Assembly (NCBI RefSeq): GCF_001693385.1
Contig: NZ_CP016428.1
Span: 4,526,001-4,590,000 of the forward strand
Direction of reading: 5' to 3'
Source of the DNA: Bradyrhizobium icense
Lineage (GTDB): Bacteria > Pseudomonadota > Alphaproteobacteria > Rhizobiales > Xanthobacteraceae
Length of the DNA: 64,000 nt
Shown piece after piece: positions 48,627 through 57,356 of this stretch. The notes under the pieces were generated by a model. That model saw only the letters and a program-made list of their open reading frames with translations. It had not been told where the DNA came from and ran no database searches. The translations under genes were made by a program, and so were the position numbers. The first letter of the stretch is position 1; the number at the start of each line of letters is the position of its first letter.

Positions 48627-49397
48627 ATGAGTAATCGTTTTCTGATGACGGTCGCCGCGGCGGCCCTGATCGCCGGAACCGGCTTTGCAAATGCGCAAGG
48701 CACCGGCACGGGACGCGGCGACGCCGGGTCGGCCGGTTCTGCGGCGCAGCAGGGCGCGCCTTCTTCTGAGCGGGGCGGTGCCGGCACGATGCAGCGTGAA
48801 CCCGGTGGCACCACCGGCATGGGGCAGTCCGAGCAGAAGTCGATGGGCGGTGAAAAGGCCCAGCGCAGCGAAGACCGCAAGGGCGGCAAGGACATGAAGG
48901 CCGAGGGCAAAGAAGACCGCGGCGGCATGAAGAGCGACAAGGGCCAGACAACCGGCCAAGGCACAATGCAGCGTGATCAGGGCACGACCCAGCGTGACCG
49001 TGACCAGACCACGACGCAGGGCCGCGACCAAATGCAGCGTGACCAGAAGGCCCAAGGCCAGCAGGACCGCGACCGCACGCAGACCCAGACTCAGGGCGGA
49101 GCCGCGGGCCAAACGACCACAACAGGTCAGGCCGGTGCGGGCGCCAAGCTCTCGACCGAGCAGCGCACCCAGATCACCAGCGTGATCAAGGAGCAGCGCG
49201 TTCAGCCGGTGACGAACGTGAACTTCTCGATTTCGGTTGGCACCCGCGTACCGCGCGACGTGCACTTCCACGCGTTGCCGGAGCGGGTGGTGACGATCTA
49301 TCCGGAATGGCGCAGGTATAAGTTCATCCTCGTCAAGGAGCAGATCGTGATCGTCGATCCGAATACCTTCGAGATCGTGGCAATTCTGGAAGCCTAA
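48627..49397 (+). CDS. exported DUF1236 protein with low-complexity middle
   Basis: A 256-residue protein with signal peptide at about 1-24 (FLMTVAAAALIAGTGFANAQ). About residues 25-175 are a Gly/Gln/Arg/Asp/Thr-rich disordered region with repeated TMQRDQ, TTQRDR and QMQRDQ units. The C-terminal 75 residues, from LSTEQRTQITSVIKEQRVQPV to VDPNTFEIVAILE, are a DUF1236 domain, a family I know mainly from Bradyrhizobium and relatives and of unknown function. It is isolated between two strong terminators, so it is its own transcription unit. The ATG at 48627 follows GAGGAGA. Confidence 0.9.
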   Translation: MSNRFLMTVAAAALIAGTGFANAQGTGTGRGDAGSAGSAAQQGAPSSERGGAGTMQREPGGTTGMGQSEQKSMGGEKAQRSEDRKGGKDMKAEGKEDRGGMKSDKGQTTGQGTMQRDQGTTQRDRDQTTTQGRDQMQRDQKAQGQQDRDRTQTQTQGGAAGQTTTTGQAGAGAKLSTEQRTQITSVIKEQRVQPVTNVNFSISVGTRVPRDVHFHALPERVVTIYPEWRRYKFILVKEQIVIVDPNTFEIVAILEA

Positions 49398-49418
49398 CAG
49401 CGGCCTTTCGAAGGATGA

Positions 49419-49445
49419 GGGCGGGCAGAAATGCCCGCCCTTTTT
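49419..49445 (+). terminator. intrinsic terminator after the DUF1236 gene
   Basis: GGGCGGGCA (49419-49427), loop GAAA, TGCCCGCCC (49432-49440) and TTTTT (49441-49445): a perfect 9-bp stem with U-tract, 21 bases after the stop. Confidence 0.95.
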
Positions 49446-49492
49446 CTGGCTCGGCGCAGCCGGTTCTGCGGCACGCACGCTGGCGTCAAACC

Positions 49493-49672
49493 CTAACGTC
49501 CGAAGTTGCGGACCAGCGCTACCAACGTGGCCTGATTATGCATGCCGGTCTTGCCAAAAGCGCTTTTCAGATTCTGCCGCACAGTGCTGGCTCGAAATTC
49601 AAGGCGGGCGGCGATTGACGTCACGCCCAGCCCGCCCGCCAGCAGGCAGACGACTTCGCATCTGGGGCACCT
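49493..49672 (-). pseudogene. LuxR-type HTH remnant
   Basis: About 60 codons encode the C-terminal helix-turn-helix of a LuxR/GerE regulator: EVVCLLAGGLGVTSIAARL then FRASTVRQNLKSAFGKTG and the ending QATLVALVRNFG. The conserved start of the domain (LTxREREVL) is missing or out of frame, and no receiver or sensor domain precedes it, so the rest of the gene is lost or frameshifted. It is not expected to be functional. The decayed neighbour at 49815 suggests this stretch is degenerating. Confidence 0.7.
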
Positions 49673-49814
49673 TCCGCGGGCAAAACGCCATGAGCCTGGG
49701 CGCGCAGATGCGGTTGAACGAATATGTCGTCTCAACGGCGGGGTAGCCGCCGGCTTTGCGCAAGGCGCGTCGGCGGACGCGCCGGATTAAGCGTCGCGTG
49801 GTGACGGCAGGGCG

Positions 49815-50422
49815 ATGAGCGGCAAGTGGCGAAGCTGGCGAATTCTGATGTCCGCAGTTAGCCTGTTGGCGGTGATCTCCGCGGGCCGTGCCGAATCGGC
49901 CGCGCCAGACCCGCGCAGATCGATCGCAACGGGGTGGTGATCCTGATCCGGTCGACGCTGCTGGCGCTGGACCAAGCCAACAAGACTGGCAACTACACGG
50001 TGCTGCGTGATATCGGCGCGCCTGGATTCCAGAGCAACACGGCGGCGCGCCTCGGCGAGATTTTCGCCAAACTGCGCAACGACAATCTCGATCTCTCGGG
50101 CGTTGCGGTGATCGATCCGCAGCTCAATTTGCTGCCGCAGATCGAGGCCAACGGCATGATGCATATGGCCGGCTTCTTTCCCTCGGTGCCGACACAGGTA
50201 AATTTCGATCTGTTGTTCGCGCCGGTGAACGGCCAGTGGCGGTTGTTTGGCATCTCGGTCGGCGTTGGATCGTCGACGCCCGCCGCGCCCGAACCACCGG
50301 TCGCGAAAAAACTGCCCGCTGCTCCGAACGGAGCCAAGCCGGCAGTGGCTGCGAAGTCGGCGCCCGGGAAAAAGCCTGCGCCATCGGACAATAAGCCGGC
50401 CGAAAGCCAGCAACCGAAATAG
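49815..50422 (+). pseudogene. exported hypothetical protein, frameshifted after the signal peptide
   Basis: ATG 49815, after an AGGG site, opens a good signal peptide (LMSAVSLLAVISAGRAESA) but this frame stops at about 49941. The body of the protein is in another frame and continues PAQIDRNGVVILIRSTLLAL to 50422, ending in a Lys/Pro/Ala-rich tail. The two parts meet near 49905-49912, so a single-base insertion or two-base loss would restore one protein of about 200 residues. The body (DNLDLSGVAVIDPQLNLLPQIE, QVNFDLLFAPVNGQWRLFGI) looks like a conserved periplasmic protein of rhizobia with no known function. A sequencing error is as likely as a real mutation. Confidence 0.65.
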
Positions 50423-50802
50423 ACCGCAAACCAGCAATCAGGAATGCCCCGCGACGAAGCCCGACTCTGGCCGCAGGACTATGTATTCTGCGCCGCTGGC
50501 GCGATATCTGCGGCAATCTGGGTCGGCCTGCACTGCAAACTGGCAATACTTTGGGTAGCAAAATTTCTGGGACGACTTCGCAGAAAGCCTGCGGCTCCAG
50601 AACCGCTGGTGATCGGGCGGACCGGCCGTCTGGGGCTGCACATCCATGACCTTGGTTAACAAGCGATTTCCGTAGGTTCCGCACAGTTTTTTGCGAACTG
50701 GATGAGGCATTTGAGGGAGATTGGAGATGGCCGGGAGGCTTCCCCTCGGGCCCGATGTTACCTATAAACCCCGCCACCCAACGCCACTTTGCTGGAATCC
50801 GG
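50423..50802. other. noncoding spacer before aroQ
   Basis: 380 bases with no gene I can support. A 71-codon open frame at 50444-50659 has a weakly hydrophobic stretch but no ribosome site, relatives or coding bias convincing enough to call. The promoter of aroQ-accBC should lie here. Confidence 0.5.
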
Positions 50803-51270
50803 ATGGCCCAAGCCTCTGCCGCGACGATTTATGTGCTCAACGGCCCGAACCTCAACATGTTGGGGACGCGCGAGCCCGAAACCTATGGCCATGCGAGGCT
50901 CGCCGACGTCGAAAAACTCTGCGTCGAAACGGCAGCGCAGTTCGGCCTGAAGGCCGATTGCCGCCAGTCCAACCGCGAGGGCGAACTGATCGACTTCATC
51001 CATGAGGCGCATGCGAAGAAGGCGGCCGGCATCATCATCAACGCCGGCGGTTATTCGCACACCTCGATCGCGCTGCACGACGCGCTGGTCGCGGTCAAAA
51101 TCCCGACTGTGGAAGTGCACATCAGCAACATCCACGCCCGCGAGAGCTTCCGTCACCACTCCTTCACGGCGATGGCCGCCTTTGCATCGCTCTGTGGCTT
51201 CGGCATCGATGGCTACCGGCTCGCAATATCAGGCCTGGCCGCCAAAATCGGCAGCAAGGCCAAAGGCTGA
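50803..51270 (+). CDS. aroQ: type II 3-dehydroquinate dehydratase
   Basis: A 155-residue dodecameric enzyme of the shikimate pathway, converting 3-dehydroquinate to 3-dehydroshikimate. The start region [19 protein letters not shown] includes the catalytic Tyr (Y29), [16 protein letters not shown] supplies Asn/His substrate contacts, and [16 protein letters not shown] holds the catalytic His region. ATG 50803 is used; an in-frame ATG 16 codons upstream would add residues absent from the family. It precedes accB and accC, a gene order common in alphaproteobacteria. Confidence 0.96.
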   Translation: MAQASAATIYVLNGPNLNMLGTREPETYGHARLADVEKLCVETAAQFGLKADCRQSNREGELIDFIHEAHAKKAAGIIINAGGYSHTSIALHDALVAVKIPTVEVHISNIHARESFRHHSFTAMAAFASLCGFGIDGYRLAISGLAAKIGSKAKG

Positions 51271-51357
51271 CTTCAAAGAACTCACCTCAAAACCTGACGT
51301 CGAACGACACCTGACGCTTACGCCGTCACCCACATCGAGAAATTTCGGATCAAGAGC

Positions 51358-51855
51358 ATGGCCCGCCAGCCCGAGAACAAATCAGCGGACAAATCAGCCG
51401 CAAATCTAAAGAGCGACGACAGCGCCCTCATCCGCGAACTTGCGCTGTTGCTCGATGAGACCAGCCTGACCGAGATCGAGATCGAGCGCGCCGGCTTAAG
51501 GGTGCGCGTCGCGCGCAACATCAGCGTGTCGGCGGCAATGCCGGCGAGCTTCCAGCCGGCGCCGGCTGCAGCGGCAGCCATCGCTGCGGGGAGCGCGGCG
51601 GGTGCCGACCTGGCCAAGCATCCGGGCGTGGTCCCCTCGCCGATGGTCGGCACCGCCTATTGGGCGCCCGAGCCCGGCGCCAAGCCCTTCATCGACGTCG
51701 GCACCAAGGTTTCGGCCGGCCAGACTCTGCTGATCATCGAAGCGATGAAGACGATGAACCAGATCCCGTCGCCGCGCGCCGGCACGGTGACGCAAATTCT
51801 CGTCGAGGACGGCCAGCCGGTCGAATTCGGCGAACCGCTCGTGATTATTGAGTAA
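51358..51855 (+). CDS. accB: biotin carboxyl carrier protein of acetyl-CoA carboxylase
   Basis: A 165-residue BCCP. An N-terminal Lys/Asp-rich segment and the helical [20 protein letters not shown] region are followed by an Ala/Pro-rich linker (about 58-85) and the biotinyl domain (88-165). The biotinylated lysine is K131 in EAMKTMN. It passes carboxybiotin between AccC and AccAD for malonyl-CoA synthesis. accC starts 24 bases downstream and is surely cotranscribed. Confidence 0.97.
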   Translation: MARQPENKSADKSAANLKSDDSALIRELALLLDETSLTEIEIERAGLRVRVARNISVSAAMPASFQPAPAAAAAIAAGSAAGADLAKHPGVVPSPMVGTAYWAPEPGAKPFIDVGTKVSAGQTLLIIEAMKTMNQIPSPRAGTVTQILVEDGQPVEFGEPLVIIE

Positions 51856-51879
51856 GATGCTTCAACGTCAGGCGCTGCG

Positions 51880-53241
51880 ATGTTCGACAAGATTCTGATA
51901 GCCAATCGCGGCGAGATCGCGCTCCGCGTGCTGCGCGCGTGCAAGGAGCTCGGCATCAATACCGTCGCGGTGCATTCCACCGCCGACGCCGATGCCATGC
52001 ACGTGCGGCTCGCCGACGAGAGCGTCTGCATCGGACCGCCGCCGTCAAAGGACTCGTATCTCAACGTCCCCGCTTTGCTCGCGGCCTGCGAGATCACGGG
52101 CGCGGATGCCGTACATCCCGGCTACGGATTTCTTTCCGAGAACGCCCGCTTCGCCGAAATCCTCGCCGACCACAATCTGCACTTCATCGGCCCGAAGGCC
52201 GAGCACATCCGCCTGATGGGCGACAAGATCGAAGCCAAGAAAACCGCCAAGCGGCTCGGCATCCCGGTCGTGCCCGGCTCCGACGGCGCGGTCTCGTCGG
52301 ACGACGACGCCATGGCAATCGGCAAGGCGATCGGCTTCCCGGTACTGGTGAAGGCTGCCGCTGGCGGCGGCGGGCGGGGCATGAAGGTTGCGCACACCGC
52401 CGACGACCTGATGCTGGCGTTGTCGACCGCATCCAATGAGGCCAAGTCCGCCTTCGGCGACGCCTCGGTCTATCTGGAAAAATACCTGCAGAAGCCGCGC
52501 CACATCGAGATTCAAATCCTGGGCGACGGCCGCGGCGGTGCGATCCATCTGGGCGAGCGCGATTGCTCGCTGCAGCGCCGGCACCAGAAGGTCTGGGAAG
52601 AAGGCCCCTCGCCGGTTCTCGCCGCCGCCGCCCGCGCCAAGATCGGCGAGACCTGCGCCAAGGCGATGCGGGATATGAAATATCTCGGCGTCGGCACCAT
52701 CGAATTTCTCTATGAGGACGGCGAGTTCTATTTCATCGAGATGAACACCCGCATCCAGGTCGAACATCCCGTCACCGAGAGCATCACCGACATCGACCTC
52801 GTACTGGAGCAAATCCGCATTGCCGCCGGCGGCGACCTGCCCGCAAAGCAGGAAGAGGTCGCGATCATCGGGCATGCCATCGAATGCCGCGTCAATGCGG
52901 AAAACCCCCAGACTTTCCGCCCCTCGCCCGGCAAGATCACACAATTCCATCCGCCCGGCGGGCTCGGCGTGCGGATCGATTCCGCCGTTTATCAGGGCTA
53001 CGTCATTCCGCCCTACTATGATTCTCTCGTCGGCAAGCTGATCGTGCACGGCAAAACCCGCGCCGAGTGCCTGATGCGGCTGCGCCGCGCGCTCGACGAG
53101 ATGGTAGTGGATGGCATCGAAACCACGCTGCCGCTGTTCCGGGCGCTGGTCCGGGAGGCCGATATCATCAACGGCGACTACCACATTCACTGGCTCGAGC
53201 AGTACCTCGCCGGCCAGCCCACGGATGGCAAGGCGCCATAG
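51880..53241 (+). CDS. accC: biotin carboxylase of acetyl-CoA carboxylase
   Basis: A 453-residue ATP-grasp enzyme that carboxylates the biotin on AccB. It starts with the family [21 protein letters not shown], has the glycine-rich [15 protein letters not shown] loop, the HIEIQILGD and [12 protein letters not shown] segments and the active-site [14 protein letters not shown]. Length and motifs match the housekeeping subunit rather than propionyl- or pyruvate-carboxylase fusions. Confidence 0.97.
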   Translation: MFDKILIANRGEIALRVLRACKELGINTVAVHSTADADAMHVRLADESVCIGPPPSKDSYLNVPALLAACEITGADAVHPGYGFLSENARFAEILADHNLHFIGPKAEHIRLMGDKIEAKKTAKRLGIPVVPGSDGAVSSDDDAMAIGKAIGFPVLVKAAAGGGGRGMKVAHTADDLMLALSTASNEAKSAFGDASVYLEKYLQKPRHIEIQILGDGRGGAIHLGERDCSLQRRHQKVWEEGPSPVLAAAARAKIGETCAKAMRDMKYLGVGTIEFLYEDGEFYFIEMNTRIQVEHPVTESITDIDLVLEQIRIAAGGDLPAKQEEVAIIGHAIECRVNAENPQTFRPSPGKITQFHPPGGLGVRIDSAVYQGYVIPPYYDSLVGKLIVHGKTRAECLMRLRRALDEMVVDGIETTLPLFRALVREADIINGDYHIHWLEQYLAGQPTDGKAP

Positions 53242-53332
53242 CTGCCTCGGAAGTTCCACCAGCGATGGAACCAATTGGACCCTCCGGTATTAGGGGGTGT
53301 TGGGGTCCTTTTGGCAGGGCAGTTTCGTCTTT

Positions 53333-54877
53333 ATGAACCGAAATCTTGTGACCGCTGATGCTCAGCGCCGGCGCGCCACGGGACAAATCCTGCTGCTCGC
53401 CGCGGCATTGTTGGTGCTGGTGGCCATCAGCGCCGCCTCGGTCGTGCTCGTCAACGAAGCGCGAAAAGATAACGCTTCCGTGCTTCACACCATCGAGGTT
53501 GAAAATCATCTCAATGCCTTGCTGCTGGAGATACGGCGGGCCGAAAGCGGCGCCCGCGGCTATCTCTTGACCTCGGGACCGGAGTTTCTTCGCGACCACG
53601 ATTCCGCAGTATCCAATATTTTGCCCTATCTCGAAAAGCTGGAGCGATCGACCAGCGACAACGCCGCCCAGGTCGAAAACTTGAAGAAGCTTCGGCCGGC
53701 GATCGAGACCCGGCTCGGCCAGTTCACCAGGGAGATGAGCTTCGTCAAGCAGGGCGATCCCCAGAGTGCCACCGCCCTGGTACGCGAAGCAGCGGCCGGC
53801 GATACGAGCACGATCATCTACGATGTCGGCCAGGCTATGCGGGCCGAGGAAGATCGGCTGTTTCTGGCACGCACCGCGACCGCAGACCGCACCCAGCAGT
53901 TGGCCTCGCTGGTAACGGTAGCGGGATCGGGCCTCGTGATCGCGCTCGCCGGAATTTCGATCTTTCTGGTGCGACGCTCGTCGCGCGCCCGCGACGAGGC
54001 CGAGACGCAATTGCGCGACAGCAATCTCAATCTCGAGACCACTATCGACGAGCGCACCGCCGACCTGCGCGAGGCCAATGACGAGATCCAGCGCTTCGCC
54101 TATATCGTCAGCCACGACCTGCGCTCGCCGCTGGTGAACATCATGGGCTTCACCAGCGAACTGGAGGAATTGCGCGGCGACATCTTCAAACGCATCGCAG
54201 CGCTTTCCCGCGCGCAGTCCGCCGCGCCATTAGCCCCGGAAAACGCCACCGATACCGCCGAACCCGCGCTCGAGGGGACTGACAAGCAACTCTCGGAGGA
54301 TTTCTCCGAGGCGCTCAGCTTCATCAAATCGTCGATCGGCAAGATGGACCGGCTGATATCGGCGATCCTCAATCTCACCCGCGAGGGACGGCGCGAGTTC
54401 GAGCCGGTCTGGATCGATACGAGCGAGCTGATCGAGGGCATCGTGGCGACCGTGGCGCATCAGGCCGCGGAAGCCCAGGCCGAGATCCGGATCGACGCAT
54501 TGCCGAATATCGTCAGCGATCGCCTTGCGCTGGAGCAGATATTCTCCAATCTGATCGACAATGCGCTCAAATATCTCAAGACCGGCGTCCCCGGCGAAAT
54601 CGCGATTCGCGGTCGCACCAAGCTCGGCTTTGCTATTTTCGAGATATCGGACAATGGTCGCGGCATCGACCCCAAGGATCATCAGCGCATTTTCGAGCTG
54701 TTCCGTCGCGCCGGAACCCAGGACAAGCCGGGGCAAGGCATCGGCCTTGCCCATGTACGCGCTCTGGTGCGTCGTCTGGGGGGAACCATGTCGGTCGCAT
54801 CGGAACTTAACCAGGGCAGCACGTTCACGATCACGTTGCCCATTAATTGGTCTGCCAACCGGAACCCACGGACATGA
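53333..54877 (+). CDS. membrane histidine kinase with CHASE3 sensor
   Basis: A 514-residue sensor kinase: helix at about 16-40, periplasmic CHASE3 domain at about 45-175 (LEIRRAESGARGYLLTSGPEFL), second helix at about 190-212, a coiled-coil linker, the H-box FAYIVSHDLRSPLVNIMGF with phospho-His near 261, and the HATPase_c domain with NLIDNALKYL, DNGRGID and GQGIGLAHVRALV. An Ala/Pro/Asp-rich insert follows the first dimerisation helix. ATG 53333 is chosen; an in-frame GTG at 53297 is possible. Its stop overlaps the next gene by ATGA. CHASE3 kinases answer extracellular or membrane-stress cues; the ligand is unknown. Confidence 0.93.
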   Translation: MNRNLVTADAQRRRATGQILLLAAALLVLVAISAASVVLVNEARKDNASVLHTIEVENHLNALLLEIRRAESGARGYLLTSGPEFLRDHDSAVSNILPYLEKLERSTSDNAAQVENLKKLRPAIETRLGQFTREMSFVKQGDPQSATALVREAAAGDTSTIIYDVGQAMRAEEDRLFLARTATADRTQQLASLVTVAGSGLVIALAGISIFLVRRSSRARDEAETQLRDSNLNLETTIDERTADLREANDEIQRFAYIVSHDLRSPLVNIMGFTSELEELRGDIFKRIAALSRAQSAAPLAPENATDTAEPALEGTDKQLSEDFSEALSFIKSSIGKMDRLISAILNLTREGRREFEPVWIDTSELIEGIVATVAHQAAEAQAEIRIDALPNIVSDRLALEQIFSNLIDNALKYLKTGVPGEIAIRGRTKLGFAIFEISDNGRGIDPKDHQRIFELFRRAGTQDKPGQGIGLAHVRALVRRLGGTMSVASELNQGSTFTITLPINWSANRNPRT

Positions 54878-55314
54878 GTAATCCAGTCACCATCATCATG
54901 ATTGAGGACGACGAGGGCCATGCTCGCCTGATCGAACGGAATATACGCCGATCCGGTGTCAACAATGACATCATGCCGTTCACCAGCGGTACAGCAGCGC
55001 TGAATTACCTGTTCGGCAAGGATGGGACCGGTCTCGACCACAAGGGCAGCGCGCTTCTGATCCTGCTCGATCTCAACTTGCCCGATACGTCCGGCATCGA
55101 CATTCTGAAGCGGGTCAAGGAAAACCAGTATCTCAAGACCACGCCGGTCGTGGTGCTGACCACCACCGACGATTCTCAGGAGATCAAGCGCTGCTACGAA
55201 CTCGGTTGCAACGTCTACATCACCAAGCCCGTGAACTACGAAAGCTTCGCCAACGCCATTCGCCAACTCGGTCTGTTCTTCTCCGTCATTCAGGTCCCTC
55301 CGGCCGCCCTATGA
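54874..55314 (+). CDS. single-domain response regulator (Rcp1-like)
   Basis: A 146-residue receiver with no output domain. The acidic pair is E11/D12/D13, the phospho-acceptor is D66 in LLDLNLPD, the switch residue is Thr in LTTTDD, and the conserved Lys is K118 in ITKPVN. The long beta3-alpha3 loop (GKDGTGLDHKGSA) is typical of Rcp1-type partners of phytochrome and CHASE-like kinases. It should shuttle phosphate between the kinase upstream and the receiver-kinase downstream. It is coupled to both by ATGA overlaps. Confidence 0.95.
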   Translation: MSNPVTIIMIEDDEGHARLIERNIRRSGVNNDIMPFTSGTAALNYLFGKDGTGLDHKGSALLILLDLNLPDTSGIDILKRVKENQYLKTTPVVVLTTTDDSQEIKRCYELGCNVYITKPVNYESFANAIRQLGLFFSVIQVPPAAL

Positions 55315-56402
55315 AACCCGTGACGCCTACACTGCTCTATATCGATGACGACGCGGGCCTCGCCCGGCTGGTCGACCGCGGCCTCACGCGGGCGGGCGTC
55401 AAGGTCGTGCATGCGGCAAGCGGCGAGGAAGGCTTGGCGCGGCTGGCGCAAGGCGGCATCGACGTGATTGCGCTCGACCAGTACATGCCGGGCCTCGACG
55501 GCCTCGAAACGCTGGAGCGGATCATGGCGATACCGGACGCCCCGCCGGTGGTGTTCGTTACCGCCGCCCAGGATTCGGCAATCGCCGTCACGGCGCTGAA
55601 GGCCGGCGCCGCCGACTATCTCGTCAAAGATACGCAGGGCGATTTCATTCCGCTGCTTCAGGTCGCAATCGACGGTGCGCTCCGGCAGGCCGAGCTGCAA
55701 CGGGCGCGCGACGAAGCCGAAGCCGAGGTTCACGCCTCGCGCGACCGCTATGCGGCGCTCGCCGCCGAACGCGAAGTGCTGCTGCGCGAAGTCAACCACC
55801 GCGTCGGCAACTCCTTGCAGATCATCGCCTCGCTCCTGCACCTGCAGGCCAATTCGGCAACCCAGGACGACGTCAAGGCGGCGCTGACCAATGCGATGGG
55901 CCGCGTCGCCGCGGTCGCGCAGGTGCATCGCCGTCTCTACACCTCGCACGACCTCAAGAGCGTGCTCTTGAACCAGTATCTTGAGGCCCTGCTGGAAGAC
56001 CTTCGCCGTTCGGCCGAGGGCAACAAGATGTCGCGGCTGACGCTCAAGGCCGAGCCGATCGAGATCGACCCGGACCGCGCGGTGGCGATCGGCATCATCG
56101 TCAACGAACTGGTGATGAACGCCGTCAAATACGCCTATCCGGACGGCGCCGGTCCCATTCACGTCGAGCTCAAGCCCGAGGACGAAGATCTCGTGGTCTC
56201 GATTGCGGACGACGGCGTCGGCCTCAACGCCAAGTCAGATCCCCGCTCCACCGGCATGGGACAACGCATCGTGAGCGCCATGGCGGCCAAGCTGGACGCG
56301 AGTGCCGAGCGCGATCCCAACCATCACGGCACCAGAATCGTGCTGCGCTTCCGCCGCGTTCCGGCAGCGGCGCCGAAGTCGACCAACGCCGCGGCGAGTT
56401 AA
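55311..56402 (+). CDS. hybrid receiver-histidine kinase (HisKA_2/HWE type)
   Basis: A 363-residue soluble protein: receiver at about 5-120 (DDD at 12-14, phospho-acceptor D56 in ALDQYMPG, K106 in YLVKDTQG), a coiled coil at about 122-155, and a HisKA_2-type kinase with phospho-His H163 in LLREVNHRVGNSLQIIASLL and the ATP-binding IIVNELVMNAVKYAYP and DDGVGLN segments. HisKA_2/HWE kinases are abundant in alphaproteobacteria, where some control the general stress response or act as phosphate sinks. No DNA-binding output occurs in the operon, so the final target lies elsewhere. It starts in an ATGA overlap. Confidence 0.93.
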   Translation: MKPVTPTLLYIDDDAGLARLVDRGLTRAGVKVVHAASGEEGLARLAQGGIDVIALDQYMPGLDGLETLERIMAIPDAPPVVFVTAAQDSAIAVTALKAGAADYLVKDTQGDFIPLLQVAIDGALRQAELQRARDEAEAEVHASRDRYAALAAEREVLLREVNHRVGNSLQIIASLLHLQANSATQDDVKAALTNAMGRVAAVAQVHRRLYTSHDLKSVLLNQYLEALLEDLRRSAEGNKMSRLTLKAEPIEIDPDRAVAIGIIVNELVMNAVKYAYPDGAGPIHVELKPEDEDLVVSIADDGVGLNAKSDPRSTGMGQRIVSAMAAKLDASAERDPNHHGTRIVLRFRRVPAAAPKSTNAAAS

Positions 56403-57187
56403 TCCCTCGCCGTCGCCGCTTCGATCGCACGCGCAGCCGCGACAAGAACGTCCGCCACTTCGATCGCGCGGCGTGGGCTCAATCTGTTTCGGATGGCGGA
56501 GAGCGTAATCGCTGCAGCGGGCTGGCCGTCGGGCGTCCTGATCCACGCCGACAATGACTTCGTTCCCTGCACGAGGCCGACGTCACGCAGATTGTAGCCC
56601 CGGCGGCGCGCGAGCTGGATCTGGCCGAGCACGGTGGCCGTATCCGTCCGGTAAGCACCAAACCGGGTTTCGTTGGCGAGCACGATCTTGCGCGCCTCTG
56701 CTGACGGCATGGCGGCCAGGATTGCCACCCCGGCGCTGCTGACGCCCAAAGGACGCCGTACACCGACCTCGATCGACAACACCTGGATCGGATAGCTGCC
56801 GATGCGGCGCGCCACGCACAGCGTATCGAGCCCGGTGCGCACCGTCAGAAACAGGGTATCGCCGAGTTGCGCCGACGCTGCCGCCAGATGCGGCTCGGCG
56901 GCAATCAACAGCGGCGAGCGCGATGGACGTGCCAGTGCCAGTTCGGGCACCTGGCGGCCGACGATGTAGTTTCCCGTCCGCTCGCTGCGCTCGACAATCC
57001 CCTCCTCGATCAGCACATGCACGATGCGATGTACCGTAGGGCGAGCGAGCGAAGTCGCCTGCACGACTTCAGCCAGAGGTACGCCTCGTTCCCCGCCGAC
57101 GGCGAGCGTCCGCAGCACGGCCAACGCGCGGCGGATCGCCTGCCCACCCTGCCGCGGCCCTCGTGCCTTTAACCGACCGTTCGCCAT
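56399..57187 (-). CDS. IclR-family regulator of the adjacent catabolic cluster
   Basis: A 262-residue IclR regulator. The winged HTH is at about residues 12-75 (IRRALAVLRTLAVGG, LAEVVQATSLARPTVHRIVHVL), and the effector domain is at about 85-255 with the typical LGVSSAGVAILAAM segment. ATG 57187 is used; the in-frame extension to 57418 would run through the operator region. It is divergent from the TctC-type gene with 169 bases between them, which contain two palindromic sites 20 bases apart. It probably senses the substrate or an intermediate of the cluster. Confidence 0.9.
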   Translation of the reverse strand: MANGRLKARGPRQGGQAIRRALAVLRTLAVGGERGVPLAEVVQATSLARPTVHRIVHVLIEEGIVERSERTGNYIVGRQVPELALARPSRSPLLIAAEPHLAAASAQLGDTLFLTVRTGLDTLCVARRIGSYPIQVLSIEVGVRRPLGVSSAGVAILAAMPSAEARKIVLANETRFGAYRTDTATVLGQIQLARRRGYNLRDVGLVQGTKSLSAWIRTPDGQPAAAITLSAIRNRLSPRRAIEVADVLVAAARAIEAATARD

Positions 57188-57200
57188 ACGCCTCGTCCGC

Positions 57201-57237
57201 TGTCCACAATGTGGACAAAAACACCACAATTTGGTCG
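57201..57237. promoter_or_regulatory. two palindromic operator candidates between iclR and tctC-type genes
   Basis: TGTCCACAATGTGGACA (57201-57217) is a perfect palindrome of 8-base arms around a central A. ACACCACAATTTGGTCG (57221-57237) matches it at 11 of 17 positions and keeps the CCACAAT-x-TGG core. Spacing is 20 bases, about two turns, suiting a dimer-of-dimers IclR regulator. The first site is 14 bases from the iclR start, so autoregulation is expected. Confidence 0.72.
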
Positions 57238-57356
57238 ACAGCGGAAGGGCGGAGCGCAAGATCGCGGCGCGGAACAATACAGGCGCATGCCGCTGGGACG
57301 GGGCTCGCGCAAAACAAGAATGTAGCGGCAGAAGTGCCGCTTTTCGGGAGAGTGCG

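Noticed and set aside
50444..50659. 71-codon small open frame before aroQ
   Set aside because: No ribosome site, no family resemblance and weak coding bias.
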